Positions 51,560-60,933 are shown, counted from the stretch's first letter. The stretch: 64,000 nucleotides of DNA from Prochlorococcus marinus CUG1417 (GCF_017695975.1 NZ_JAAORN010000001.1:977666-1041665), one strand, 5' to 3'. Notes: generated by a model from the letters alone, not told the origin. Program-made: numbers and translations.

Positions 51560-54500
51560 TATTTATTTAGTGCTTCAATAAGAGGTCCATATAATCTGAA
51601 TGATAATTTATCAAAATTATTATTTCTCAAAAAGAAATCTGGGTGTTTTTCATTTCCAAAACATAATTTCATTTCGATATTATCTCTTTCTCCTTTAGAA
51701 AAAGTTTTATTCCCAATCCATCTATCAATAAATGCCTTTTTCTCATTTTTTGATTTTATTTTTGCTTCTACATATTTATAACTACTTTCTGGAGGGAGAG
51801 GTAAACATTTTTCAGAATAATTTTTAAAAATATTTATGTATTCCTCTAATATTAAATTTGACTCTATCACTCCGGGTGATTGAATGATTTGCGATTTATA
51901 ATGATTTTCTGTTCTGAAAATTACTTTAGTCTTTTTTATATTCTTTTTTAAAGCAGAAATGAAGAGTAATTTTATCCAAGCCTCTATCAAACGACTCAAA
52001 CTTAGTTTCGAATGAATTAATTCAATTACGGTGTCATCAGTAATGAAATATTCTTCTTTATTGGCATTCGATTTAACATAAATTCTATTAATCTTGTTAT
52101 GTTGACTAAAACTTTTAGAAAGACTCTCTATTAAATCATTAATTTCTTTTTCTTTTATGAAAATACTATTTTTGGGCATAATAATACCATTTTCAACCAA
52201 CTGATTATTAATATTTAAATTTTTTAAATCACCAATAAAGTTATGATTATCAAGATCTAATTCCTTGATTATTTTTGTAATTAATTGCGACTTCTGCAGA
52301 TTACTTACAGACTCATCATCTGGATGATGAATAAAAATTTCCTTGGGAGAAATATTTTTTTTATTTAGCCAATATTTTTGAGGAGTCTTGAACCAATAAA
52401 TCAGTTCTGATAATTTGTAATTTTTAATATCAAATTTTTTTTCATTCCAATCTATATCCTCTACTAAAGAATAATTACTTTTAATTATCTTAGAACTATC
52501 AAGATCAATTCTTTCTTTTTCATCTAAATCGGAATCTTTAATTATTAGTTCTCTTTGGCCTTGGTTTAAAAAACTATCAAAAAAAGAAATTAACTCATTT
52601 ATAGGAAAAGAAACATCTAATTTTTTATTATTTTTATCATTCTTGACCCAATTAACTATAAATTTATCCCTACAAGCAATTAATAACTCAAGAAATGAAT
52701 ATTTCTCTCTTTCGAAAACTGATGGATCACCCAGATTATATTTATTATTTAATAAATTTATATTTTCATTTTTAGATAATTTTGGATAATAAACACTATT
52801 CATGTCTATTAGAAAGATAACCTTATGTGGGATATGCCTAGCATTTTCAATATCACTCACTAAGATCTTATTGATGCGTGATTTGCTTTGATATATAGCT
52901 TTATTTATGCAAGAAATTAATATCTCTCGAAAAACTTTTAACAAAATTAGATCATCAGATATTAAAGGTGTTGCGTAATTATCAAGAATTCTGTTTATTT
53001 CACTTATTTCTAAATTAAAATTACCATTATAAGAAGTAATATTTTTTAATATGAACTTTATCTTTTCAACCCAAATTGAGTAAGAAAAAGATCCCCTCAG
53101 CGAATTAATATAATTTTTTAAATGAATTAATATTCTAACCCATTTATTCAAATCCAAACTTATATTTTTTGAGCAAAATGGTTGTAAATTAAAAATACTA
53201 AAATTGACTTCTTTGTCATAAATTAAGCCTAAAGTAATTCTATTTAAGCACCACTCTAAAGTATTATTTTCATCACCTAATCTTTCATTGGCATCTAATC
53301 CCCAATGAAAGCCAACTTTGGAAAGTAAGAAAATAATTTCATCCTTTTCAGTAATATGAAAATCAAAAATGTTTTGAGTTACTTTTTTAGAAAGAATATA
53401 ATTTATTTTTTCAAGTGTAATTTTTTCATTTGCTATTTCAGTAATGTCAACTAAAAATTTATAAATATCAGAAGAATCATGATTATCCTCATCAATAAAA
53501 AAATAAGGTATCTTTTCACCATTAACTAAATCATTATTAAATATATACCTTAGATAAGGTTTAATTAGATTAGTTTGAGGAGATAGTACAGCAATATCAC
53601 TATATTTAATTTTTTCGCAAGAATTTATTATTTCTATAATTTTATTTCTTAAATATTCTAATTGACTATTCTGATTAAAATGCTCACAAAGTAATATTGA
53701 ATCGTCCTTTTCATTGATTATAAAATCATTTCTATTATTATCAATTAGTTTTTTTTGTATTTGATTAAGAAGAGGAATATGCTTCTTCTCATAACAATTA
53801 GTTGTAGGATCAATATATATTGAATTATTTTTTATATTTATACCTTCTTTATAAATATTTTCCTCAATTAATTTTTGAAAGTTTGCTCCAAATTTACCAA
53901 ATATTTTCTCAATATTCGTATTATTTAAAATTAATTTAATTTCACTATTATCAAATTCCAACTCACCTTCAAGAGAATTAATTCTGTTCCATAAATCATC
54001 TCCTACAGATAAAAGATATAAATTCACCTTAGTAAATTTTGAAAGTTCTGAATAAAAGTTTATATATAGTTTGGATAAGTTATTATCAGAAATAATATAA
54101 ATTTGATTTGGCACTTCAATTTGAAAGTTTTTATTTTTTCTTAAATTCTGTATTAATTCAATCATGTATAAACATGAAGGCTTTTCAGATATTCTTTTCT
54201 CTAATAATTTATATAAAATAGGTTGCCAAAATTGATCTGAATTTAAATTCTTAAATAAATTAGGTGAATTGATTTCATTTATATTCCATTCAGCAATCAT
54301 TTCAGGTCTAAAAATTAAATAATCAATAAAATTATTGGTTATCTTTTTTGTCAGATTATATAAGTCTCCATCAATTGTCTTTTTATTATCCAAATATTTA
54401 TTAATCCAATTTCTAAGCGGAAATGATTCTTTAAAGTTATTTAATTCTTCTAATGAATCAATAATGCCCCATTTAATTGACTCAAAATTCCATAAACTCA

Positions 54501-54741
54501 TATCAATTCCTGGAAAAAAATTTGTCAATAATGATTCGGTATAACTTGATATGGTCTTTAATTCATAAAGAGCACTTATTTTGTTTTTTATAGTTATTTG
54601 TTCACTTAACCACTTACCCAAGAAATAATTAGGAACAACAATTTCTAAATTCTCATTTATAAGAGGAGGACATATCTTTAATTCTTCTGCTAACAGCTCG
54701 CTTATTACTTCAATTTTATTTGATTTATATAGATTGAGCAA
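51559..54741 (-). CDS. recC: Exodeoxyribonuclease V gamma subunit RecC
   Basis: RecC is the scaffold that holds RecB and RecD and recognises Chi in E. coli. The 1060-residue protein is very divergent. The family start is visible (LNLYKSNKIEVISELLAEEL), together with EIVVPNYFLGKWLSEQI, the inactivated helicase-like segment ENIYIDPT region, SDIAVLSPQ and IFLIDMNSVYYPKL, and a C-terminal nuclease-like remnant. E. coli RecC has 1122 residues. The assignment rests on these stretches and its place before recB and recD. The start is 17 bp after ycf54. Confidence 0.88.
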   Translation of the reverse strand: MLNLYKSNKIEVISELLAEELKICPPLINENLEIVVPNYFLGKWLSEQITIKNKISALYELKTISSYTESLLTNFFPGIDMSLWNFESIKWGIIDSLEELNNFKESFPLRNWINKYLDNKKTIDGDLYNLTKKITNNFIDYLIFRPEMIAEWNINEINSPNLFKNLNSDQFWQPILYKLLEKRISEKPSCLYMIELIQNLRKNKNFQIEVPNQIYIISDNNLSKLYINFYSELSKFTKVNLYLLSVGDDLWNRINSLEGELEFDNSEIKLILNNTNIEKIFGKFGANFQKLIEENIYKEGINIKNNSIYIDPTTNCYEKKHIPLLNQIQKKLIDNNRNDFIINEKDDSILLCEHFNQNSQLEYLRNKIIEIINSCEKIKYSDIAVLSPQTNLIKPYLRYIFNNDLVNGEKIPYFFIDEDNHDSSDIYKFLVDITEIANEKITLEKINYILSKKVTQNIFDFHITEKDEIIFLLSKVGFHWGLDANERLGDENNTLEWCLNRITLGLIYDKEVNFSIFNLQPFCSKNISLDLNKWVRILIHLKNYINSLRGSFSYSIWVEKIKFILKNITSYNGNFNLEISEINRILDNYATPLISDDLILLKVFREILISCINKAIYQSKSRINKILVSDIENARHIPHKVIFLIDMNSVYYPKLSKNENINLLNNKYNLGDPSVFEREKYSFLELLIACRDKFIVNWVKNDKNNKKLDVSFPINELISFFDSFLNQGQRELIIKDSDLDEKERIDLDSSKIIKSNYSLVEDIDWNEKKFDIKNYKLSELIYWFKTPQKYWLNKKNISPKEIFIHHPDDESVSNLQKSQLITKIIKELDLDNHNFIGDLKNLNINNQLVENGIIMPKNSIFIKEKEINDLIESLSKSFSQHNKINRIYVKSNANKEEYFITDDTVIELIHSKLSLSRLIEAWIKLLFISALKKNIKKTKVIFRTENHYKSQIIQSPGVIESNLILEEYINIFKNYSEKCLPLPPESSYKYVEAKIKSKNEKKAFIDRWIGNKTFSKGERDNIEMKLCFGNEKHPDFFLRNNNFDKLSFRLYGPLIEALNK

Positions 54742-54758
54742 TTTACTGGTTATTAATA

Positions 54759-55076
54759 TTACCCAACTTTAAATGGATCAGTTATTTCTGCATTAGGACA
54801 TTCGAATTCCCCAACAGCAACAAACTCTAAACGAAGCTTCAAGAAGGTAATAAATTTTTTATCTGTCGATATAACAGCTGCCGGAGGTGATGGAATCTTT
54901 GATTTTAGATCGACAAATTGTCTTGTTTGTAAAAAAGATGGATTTTTTAAAAGCCAGAAATCTATTTCTTTTTTGTTTTCTTTATAGTTTCGTTCCCTCT
55001 CTTTCAAAATTTCTTCAAGTGGCTCTTCCACTGTTAAAAACTTTTCACTTGCAGCAATGAAAAAATATGTTGTCAT
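54759..55076 (-). CDS. ycf54: Ycf54 (Mg-protoporphyrin IX monomethyl ester cyclase accessory protein)
   Basis: Ycf54 is an accessory component of the oxidative cyclase that forms ring E of chlorophyll. The 105-residue sequence has the family start MTTYFFIAASEKFLTVEEPL, then LKERERNYKE, EIDFWLLKNPSFL, and the C-terminal RLEFVAVGEFECP stretch, closely matching Synechocystis Ycf54. It is a small soluble protein that partners with the AcsF cyclase subunit. It lies 7 bp after pdxJ and 17 bp before recC on the same strand. Confidence 0.95.
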   Translation of the reverse strand: MTTYFFIAASEKFLTVEEPLEEILKERERNYKENKKEIDFWLLKNPSFLQTRQFVDLKSKIPSPPAAVISTDKKFITFLKLRLEFVAVGEFECPNAEITDPFKVG

Positions 55077-55083
55077 TTGAAAT

Positions 55084-55800
55084 TTAATTTGATTTAATAA
55101 GAGACTTCATTTCACGAACAGACTTTTCTAAACCTACCGCTAAAGCCCTTGCAACAATACTATGACCTATGTTTAATTCATTCATATTGTTAATTGATGC
55201 AATTTTTTCGACATTGTGATAATTAAGTCCATGCCCAGCATTAACAACCAGTCCAAGATCATTTGCTTCATATGCAGACTCTAAGATCCTCTGAAATTCT
55301 TTATGCTGCTCGTAACCCGTCACTTCGGCATATTTTCCAGTATGTAACTCTATAATTTCAAAACCTATTTCTCTAGAATAATTGATCTGGTCTCCAATAG
55401 GATCAATAAAAGCACTTACTTCAATATTTGACTCTTTTAAATTTTTAACAAAGTTCTTCAGATATTTCACATTACTTTTAACATCCAATCCACCTTCAGT
55501 GGTAACTTCCTCTCTTTTCTCAGGGACTAATGTTACGTAATCTGGAATTATTTTTTTTGCAACTTCTAACATTTCTTCTGTTGCGGCCATTTCTAAGTTA
55601 AGTTTTGTTTTTATAGTTTCCTTCAAAAGAAATACATCTCTATCTTGTATATGCCTTCTATCCTCTCTCAAATGTACTGTTATAGAATCTGCACCACCTA
55701 ATTCTGCCAAAAAAGCAAATTGCACAGGGTCAGGTTCTACAGTTTTTCTAGCCTGCCTTACATTAGCGATATGATCAATGTTTACTCCTAAGGTCGTCAT
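55084..55800 (-). CDS. pdxJ: Pyridoxine 5'-phosphate synthase
   Basis: PdxJ condenses 1-deoxyxylulose 5-phosphate with 3-amino-2-oxopropyl phosphate in vitamin B6 synthesis. The 238-residue TIM barrel has the signature start GVNIDHIANVRQARK, followed by ITVHLREDRRHI, LVPEKREEVTTEGG, and the C-terminal VNAGHGLNY and ELNIGHSIVARA. The length is normal. It is the first gene of the leftward cluster that leads through ycf54 to recCBD, and it is divergent from plsC. Confidence 0.96.
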   Translation of the reverse strand: MTTLGVNIDHIANVRQARKTVEPDPVQFAFLAELGGADSITVHLREDRRHIQDRDVFLLKETIKTKLNLEMAATEEMLEVAKKIIPDYVTLVPEKREEVTTEGGLDVKSNVKYLKNFVKNLKESNIEVSAFIDPIGDQINYSREIGFEIIELHTGKYAEVTGYEQHKEFQRILESAYEANDLGLVVNAGHGLNYHNVEKIASINNMNELNIGHSIVARALAVGLEKSVREMKSLIKSN

Positions 55801-55894
55801 AATTTTAAAATTTTAAGTTTCTAGACAATCTAGTAACCGCCCAATAATAGCTAATAAAAAATAACAAACCTATAAATTATTAATATATAGTTAG

Positions 55895-56572
55895 TTGAAA
55901 TTGAAGAAAAAATCTACTGATAATTGCACTATTAATCCTTTCTTAGGCTTTTTAGCAATGTTCTTAACACAAGACATACTAATAAAGATTTTTTTTAGTG
56001 AAATAAAAATAATGGATGAAGGTTTCTCTATTCCAAAAGATTCTTCAATTATTCTAGCCCCAACTCATAGATCAAGATGGGATGGATTGATCCTCACTAA
56101 GGCAATTGGTAGAAGGGTAACTAGCAAAGATTGTAGATTTATGGTTACAAAATCTGAAATGAACGGAATACAAGGTTGGTTTCTCAAAAGACTTGGTTGT
56201 TTTTCAATTGATCAATTATCACCTTCTCTGTCAGTATTAAGATACGCTGTAAATCTAATACTCAATAAGAATCAACTCGTAGTTTTTCCTGAAGGAAAAA
56301 TTAATAAATACGGTAAAAAATTAACCCTTAAAGAGGGGTTATATAGATTGGCTCTATTGGCAGCAAAAAGAACAAACTCAATATTTATCATTCCTATAGG
56401 AATCGCTTACAGCCAAGTATCTCCAAAAATAAGAGCTAAAGTCTCGTTATGCTTTGGAGAGCCTATGTTTGTAAATGAAAATCCTAATTTATCAATTAAA
56501 GATTTTAATGAGATATTGAATAAAAGAATGCAAAAAGCAGAAAAAATCGCTTTAAAAAATGTGGGTAGATAA
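55895..56572 (+). CDS. plsC: 1-acyl-sn-glycerol-3-phosphate acyltransferase
   Basis: PlsC acylates lysophosphatidate in membrane lipid synthesis. The 225-residue protein has the acyltransferase motif HRSRWD (HX4D, His58 and Asp63), the glycerol-phosphate-binding FPEGK (about 131-135) and a later IPIGIAYS. Hydrophobic segments occur near residues 15-35. The start shown is TTG at 55895 (TTG at 55901 and ATG at 55958 are alternatives); the ATG start would remove much of the N-terminal helix. It is divergent from pdxJ over 94 bp and precedes the TPR-like gene by 42 bp. Confidence 0.88.
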   Translation: MKLKKKSTDNCTINPFLGFLAMFLTQDILIKIFFSEIKIMDEGFSIPKDSSIILAPTHRSRWDGLILTKAIGRRVTSKDCRFMVTKSEMNGIQGWFLKRLGCFSIDQLSPSLSVLRYAVNLILNKNQLVVFPEGKINKYGKKLTLKEGLYRLALLAAKRTNSIFIIPIGIAYSQVSPKIRAKVSLCFGEPMFVNENPNLSIKDFNEILNKRMQKAEKIALKNVGR

Positions 56573-56614
56573 TTCCATTATCAGTTAATATGAAATTTAA
56601 TCAATAATGAGATT

Positions 56615-57133
56615 ATGAAATTCCTAAAAATTATACCAGTTGTATTTATCTTTCTTGGGATACAGTCATTTATGAATCTCTCTTTTGCCGGAAGTAAAAA
56701 CGCAGATGAATATAAGGTTCTTTCAAGTACAAACAAAAAGCTATCAATTGCGGATGTAGAAGATTTTTTAACTGAAGGTGACAATCTAGTAAAAAATGGT
56801 GATTTTGAATCGGCAAAGCAAACTTATGATAAAGCGAGGAATTTAGCCAGACAACTTTCAGGATTTTATAGAGATCTCAATGGTTCATTCAAAGGTTTGG
56901 ATGCAAGAGTACCAATGGAAATGGAAAAAAAAGGAAGAAAATCTATAAAAACCTGGGCAAAATCAAATGCTAGATTAGCTTCTCTTTACAAAAGGAAGGA
57001 ACAACCTGAGGTGGCTGTACCCTTGCTGGTTGAAATAATTAGATTAATGACTCCAAATAGTCCAGAAGGCAAAGAAGCATATGAAAATCTATTACAACTT
57101 GGTTTTGTTGAGACAATATATAAAGGTTTTTAA
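56615..57133 (+). CDS. Exported TPR-like protein, unknown function
   Basis: A 172-residue protein with a cleavable signal peptide: MKFLKII, hydrophobic PVVFIFLGIQSF, then a likely cleavage after SFA near residue 26. The mature protein is helical with a TPR-like segment (FLTEGDNLVKNGDFESAKQTYDKARNLARQL in pieces: DNLVKNGDFESAKQTYDKA), followed by a second helical repeat (SNARLASLYKRKEQPEVAVPLL). No enzyme motif. Its position right before bolA and the glutaredoxin gene (9 bp) makes an operon likely. A protein-interaction role in the periplasm or lumen is inferred. Confidence 0.8.
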   Translation: MKFLKIIPVVFIFLGIQSFMNLSFAGSKNADEYKVLSSTNKKLSIADVEDFLTEGDNLVKNGDFESAKQTYDKARNLARQLSGFYRDLNGSFKGLDARVPMEMEKKGRKSIKTWAKSNARLASLYKRKEQPEVAVPLLVEIIRLMTPNSPEGKEAYENLLQLGFVETIYKGF

Positions 57134-57142
57134 ATAATTTTC

Positions 57143-57373
57143 ATGATTACTAATTCAAAAGTTATAAGTTTAATAACTAAAAAGTTGCCCGATTCGCAAG
57201 TTAAAGTTGAAAACCTTAAGGGAAATGACCATTTACAAGTTACGGTAATTTCATCTAGTTTTAATGGATTATCATTAGTCAAACAACATCAGCTAGTATA
57301 TGCTGCTTTAAAAGAAGAATTAGCCTCAGAGGCTATACATGCACTAGCCTTAAAAACAGAAACCCCTATTTAA
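57143..57373 (+). CDS. bolA: BolA family protein
   Basis: A 76-residue BolA-like protein (class BolA-H type). The conserved KH-like fold shows [17 protein letters not shown] followed by [14 protein letters not shown] with the conserved His and the C-terminal [11 protein letters not shown]. BolA proteins bind monothiol glutaredoxins through a shared [2Fe-2S] cluster and take part in iron sensing. The gene is 3 bp before the CGFS glutaredoxin gene, and the pair is conserved in cyanobacteria. Confidence 0.92.
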   Translation: MITNSKVISLITKKLPDSQVKVENLKGNDHLQVTVISSSFNGLSLVKQHQLVYAALKEELASEAIHALALKTETPI

Positions 57374-57376
57374 ATC

Positions 57377-57700
57377 ATGAAAAATCATACGGAAGATAAA
57401 ATCAAAAACCTAATAGAATCAAATCCTATTATGGTTTTTATGAAAGGGACTAAATTAATGCCTCAATGTGGATTTTCGAACAATGTTGTTCAAATTCTCA
57501 ACTCTCTAGGGGTTGAATTTAGCACTTTTGATGTTCTTAGTGATTTTGATGTGAGAGAAGGTATTAAAGAATATTCAGATTGGCCTACTATTCCTCAAGT
57601 CTATCTAAAAGGTGAATTTCTTGGAGGTTCAGATATTCTTATCGAAATGTATAATTCTGGCACCTTAAAAGAAAAAATCGAAATTGAATTAGCCTCTTAA
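57377..57700 (+). CDS. grxD: Monothiol glutaredoxin (CGFS type, Grx4/GrxD)
   Basis: A 107-residue class II glutaredoxin with the active-site motif CGFS (Cys31) in MPQCGFSNNV, the WPTIPQVYLKGEFLGGSD glutathione-binding stretch (TIPQ and GGSD), typical of Grx4/Grx3 proteins that transfer [2Fe-2S] clusters and partner with BolA. The bolA gene is immediately upstream, which supports a joint iron-sulfur role. It converges with the DUF6761-type gene over 49 bp. Confidence 0.94.
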   Translation: MKNHTEDKIKNLIESNPIMVFMKGTKLMPQCGFSNNVVQILNSLGVEFSTFDVLSDFDVREGIKEYSDWPTIPQVYLKGEFLGGSDILIEMYNSGTLKEKIEIELAS

Positions 57701-57749
57701 AACAATTTATAAGTATAAATACTGACTTTAGTTAATAAAAATTAATATT

Positions 57750-58019
57750 TTAAAATCTTTTTTTATCAAAAAAACCCTTTTTTTCATCTCCATCTGGTTC
57801 TATAAAACTTGATGGATCTAGAATCCATCTCTCTATTAATTTTTCTAGTTTATCTTGATCTCTTTGCTCTAAAGCACTGCAATTCCTTAAGGCTTGGAGA
57901 TAACCATCACAATATAATTTAAGTTCTGAAGGGTTGTGAAAACGACTAACCAAGTCTTGGCAACTATCGCAAATCGATTGAAAATGACGAATTGCTCTCG
58001 GATTATCAAATGATGTCAT
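57750..58019 (-). CDS. DUF6761-type cyanobacterial protein
   Basis: An 89-residue protein starting MTSFDNPRAIRHFQSI at 58019. It contains ICDSCQDLVSRFHNP (about 15-29, with Cys residues), a helical ELKLYCDGYLQALRNC stretch and WILDPSSFIEPDGD near the C-terminus. This is the pattern of a small protein conserved across cyanobacteria (DUF6761 by recollection). The longer in-frame reading from 58211 extends through the response-regulator gene start and is rejected. The function is unknown; it is divergent from that regulator with an 86-bp gap. Confidence 0.82.
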   Translation of the reverse strand: MTSFDNPRAIRHFQSICDSCQDLVSRFHNPSELKLYCDGYLQALRNCSALEQRDQDKLEKLIERWILDPSSFIEPDGDEKKGFFDKKRF

Positions 58020-58105
58020 AATTCGATAGATTCTTATTTTTTTTGAGCATTTGTTATACCTTATTAAGGATAATAATAAATTGCCTGGCCAAACAGTAAT
58101 TAAGA

Positions 58106-58843
58106 ATGCAATCAACTGAGCAAATCTTAGCTTCAACTCCTGGCGGTTCACAATTGCCAACGAGCTCCCAAACACCCTCAAGAGTCCTTGTTGTTGAACC
58201 TCACCCGACACTTAGGACGGTCCTCGTTCAAAGACTCCGCCAAGATGGGCACTTAGCTGCTGCTGTCGGATCGGCAGCAGAAGCAGTTGATCTATGTAGA
58301 GAACAATCACCTGAGCTACTTGTAAGTGCTGAAATCCTTGAGCAGAACACTGCAATGAGGTTGGCCCAACAATTAGGTTGCTCAGTAATAGTGTTAACTG
58401 CCAGATCTGGTGTTGAAGCACTAGTTAACTTACTGGATGAAGGCGCTGATGATGTTCTCAGAAAACCATTTGGTCTTGAAGAATTAGCGGCAAGATGTAG
58501 AACCCTTTTAAAAAGAGGCAGAATAGGACTACAAGAAAAAGTTGAGGTTGGGCCTTTAGAAGTCCATCTACTTCTTAGACAGGTAACACTAAGTGAGAAA
58601 CCTGTGGAATTAAGTCCTAGGGAGTTTGCGTTACTTTGTGCTTTACTTATGCCACCAGGAATGGTTAGAAGTCGACAGGAGCTCTTGAGGATGGCCTGGC
58701 CTCCCTTTAGTGGAGGACCTAGATCAGTTGATACTCAAGTATTAACATTAAGGAGAAAACTAGAACAGGCAGGTTTGGGAGAAGGAGGAGGAATAACAAC
58801 TGTAAGACAACAAGGATATAGGTTTAGCATTGATAATATCTAA
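58106..58843 (+). CDS. Atypical OmpR-family response regulator (receiver lacks phospho-Asp)
   Basis: A 245-residue protein with a receiver domain (about 25-135) and an OmpR/PhoB winged-helix DNA-binding domain (about 150-243, VELSPREFALLCAL and RSVDTQVLTLRRKL). Aligned to PhoB, the phospho-acceptor Asp53 falls on Ala75 (LLVSAEIL), and the acidic pocket is EP (31-32) rather than ED. Thr98 (LTAR) and Lys120 (RKPF) remain. So phosphorylation is unlikely and signalling may be by other means. The first 24 residues are a Ser/Thr/Gln/Pro-rich tail. Its DNA is more GC-rich than its neighbours. It converges by 4 bp with the next gene. Confidence 0.85.
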   Translation: MQSTEQILASTPGGSQLPTSSQTPSRVLVVEPHPTLRTVLVQRLRQDGHLAAAVGSAAEAVDLCREQSPELLVSAEILEQNTAMRLAQQLGCSVIVLTARSGVEALVNLLDEGADDVLRKPFGLEELAARCRTLLKRGRIGLQEKVEVGPLEVHLLLRQVTLSEKPVELSPREFALLCALLMPPGMVRSRQELLRMAWPPFSGGPRSVDTQVLTLRRKLEQAGLGEGGGITTVRQQGYRFSIDNI

Positions 58844-59346
58844 CCTAGATAAGCAAATAATTCACCAATTATCATTGATACGGAAAGAAAGGTAAGTAAC
58901 TTATAGGTCCATAAGGGTGATATATAAGATATTTCATCAACCTCTATTTTTGTATTTTCACAAATGATTGAAATAAATCTTTCGAAGTTTTCCACTCTTT
59001 GTGGAATAAGAAAATTATCACCTCTAGTAGTATTAAAGTAATAAACCTTACTACCCTGACTGGTTGGAAGCTTTTTTATTAACTTAATATCTTTCCAAGG
59101 AATCTCCCAATTTTTTCTCCCTAGGGTTCTAGAAATAAAGCTAGTTTTATATGAAATTTTTTTATTAGAAGTCTCAACGTAATCACTTGTAATGTTGATA
59201 ATCAAATATAAACCTAAAACAAATATAAATATTGAGAGGAATTTTAAATTACCTATTGAGATAAACGGTATAGGAATTGTAAGTGCTAAATATAAAGAAA
59301 TTAAAGAACATTTTACAAAAAAAAGAGTTTTAAACTTTTCTATCAT
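58840..59346 (-). CDS. Membrane protein with a PH-like cytoplasmic region, unknown function
   Basis: A 168-residue protein. Two N-terminal membrane helices (about 10-27 and 35-52), then a soluble central part with alternating strands (KISYKTSFIS, WEIPWKDIKLIKKL, YYFNTTRGDNFLIPQRV) and a final helix (about 147-165). This is the layout of bPH_2/YcxB-like bacterial PH-domain membrane proteins. I found no catalytic motif. It lies 18 bp after crtH on the same strand, with which it may be co-transcribed, and its 3' end overlaps the response regulator gene by 4 bp. Confidence 0.7.
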   Translation of the reverse strand: MIEKFKTLFFVKCSLISLYLALTIPIPFISIGNLKFLSIFIFVLGLYLIINITSDYVETSNKKISYKTSFISRTLGRKNWEIPWKDIKLIKKLPTSQGSKVYYFNTTRGDNFLIPQRVENFERFISIICENTKIEVDEISYISPLWTYKLLTFLSVSMIIGELFAYLG

Positions 59347-59364
59347 CTGCTTATGCCCCTTTAT

Positions 59365-60909
59365 TTAATCAGGCAAGCTGAAACTATTGATATTTAATTT
59401 TGAACCTATTATATGAGCACAAGCGTATCCACTAAAAGCAACTGCATTTAGACCTTGACCCGGGAAGCATGAATCACCTACGCAATAAAGGTTTTTAATT
59501 TTTGTTGTGTTAAAAGGCATTGGTAAAAGTCCAAGCAATTTTTGACTAGGAATAGGTCCGTAACTACCTTCATATCTTCCTAGAAACTTTTTATGAGTTC
59601 TTGGAGTTCCAATTTCTTTATGATCAATATGCTCTTCAATATTAGGTACAATAGATGAAATTTTTTTAACCAGAAAAGAGAAATATTTTTCTTTCTTTTG
59701 CAGATATTCTTTCCTCGATAAGCCTTCCCATTCACTCATTGATGAAGGAGTAAATGCATGAATGATATGCTTACCTTCTGGAGCCAAAGTCGAATCAAGC
59801 AAAGTAGGTATAGAAACAAAAATAACTCCTTTTTCACTCTCTAATTCATCCCAATTATCAACAATTATATGATGGCAATTAAAGTTATTACTAATAAGAT
59901 TTTTTTCAACACCAAGGTGGATCGAGACAAAAGAAGGAGAGGGGTTATAGGTCTCTGACCATTTATATTCACTTTTGGGAACGTTTTTCCTTGCTATTAA
60001 ACCTTTCTTTTTATCTTTCAGCCCAAATGTATCCCATCTTGTGGAATTAGACACAATGATATCTGAGTATATTTTCTCCCCATTTGAGAGCTTAACTCCT
60101 ACTGCCTTTTCGTCTTTTAAAAGTATTTCAATAACATTGGACTTATAGCGAATTTTTCCACCTAATTTCTCCATTCCAGAAACCAACTTCTCTGCTATAG
60201 TTCCCACCCCACCTTTTGGATAATTTATACCGCCAACATGTCTATCAGTAAAAACCATTCCAGCATTAATCATAGGTGTTTTTATAGCGGGCATTACTGA
60301 CCAGCAAAAACATTCGATATCTATAAATTTCAAGAGCTCAGGATCCTTTATAAACTTTCTAGCGACATCTCCTGCATTTACTGGTAACCATCTTGCTAAA
60401 CCTAAACAGGATATTGGAGATTTAAAGAAAACTTTAAAAAGATAACTGGGATCCTCTATTGATAAAAGTGGCATTGAATCTAAACATTTAAATACACTTG
60501 CACAGGTATCGTAAAATTTTTTTATACCTTCTTTTTCCTTGGGGAAAGCTGCTGATAATTTTTTTATAAAATGATCATAATTTTTATCTACAGAAATATT
60601 GAAGTTATTTGGGAGGTGATATTCCAGCTGGACCGGATCAGGAATAGTTTCGCATTTTTCATTTACATCTTTAAGCGCACGAGTTAATAAATTGGTATGA
60701 CCTTTATCTCCAAATCCAAATATCATTGAAGCACCAACATCAAAGGTGTAACCATTTCTTTTGAAAGAGCCACCACTTCCTCCAGGAATGATATACTTTT
60801 CAAGAACTAAAACATCAGCACCTTTAGCAGCTAACTGGGATGCTGTTACTAATCCTCCTATTCCTGAGCCAATTATAATCGCATCAAAATTTTTATTATT
60901 GGATTTCAT
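59365..60909 (-). CDS. crtH: Prolycopene (carotenoid) isomerase CrtH
   Basis: CrtH converts poly-cis-lycopene made by the desaturases to all-trans lycopene. The 514-residue flavoprotein has the FAD motif IIIGSGIGGLVTAS (11-24) and VLVLEKYIIPGGSGGSF, then GYTFDVGASMIFGFG, the characteristic GGINYPKGGVGTIAEKL and the C-terminal LYCVGDSCFPGQGLNAVAFSG. It is placed in the CRTISO group of the phytoene desaturase superfamily. The downstream neighbour is the bPH-like membrane protein gene; trmFO is 24 bp upstream. Confidence 0.93.
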   Translation of the reverse strand: MKSNNKNFDAIIIGSGIGGLVTASQLAAKGADVLVLEKYIIPGGSGGSFKRNGYTFDVGASMIFGFGDKGHTNLLTRALKDVNEKCETIPDPVQLEYHLPNNFNISVDKNYDHFIKKLSAAFPKEKEGIKKFYDTCASVFKCLDSMPLLSIEDPSYLFKVFFKSPISCLGLARWLPVNAGDVARKFIKDPELLKFIDIECFCWSVMPAIKTPMINAGMVFTDRHVGGINYPKGGVGTIAEKLVSGMEKLGGKIRYKSNVIEILLKDEKAVGVKLSNGEKIYSDIIVSNSTRWDTFGLKDKKKGLIARKNVPKSEYKWSETYNPSPSFVSIHLGVEKNLISNNFNCHHIIVDNWDELESEKGVIFVSIPTLLDSTLAPEGKHIIHAFTPSSMSEWEGLSRKEYLQKKEKYFSFLVKKISSIVPNIEEHIDHKEIGTPRTHKKFLGRYEGSYGPIPSQKLLGLLPMPFNTTKIKNLYCVGDSCFPGQGLNAVAFSGYACAHIIGSKLNINSFSLPD

Positions 60910-60933
60910 TTTTAAGCCTTAAAATAATTTATT

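Noticed and set aside
58020..58211. Longer reading of the DUF6761-type gene starting at 58211
   Set aside because: It would run through the start of the response regulator on the other strand; MTSFDNPRA at 58019 is the conserved start.
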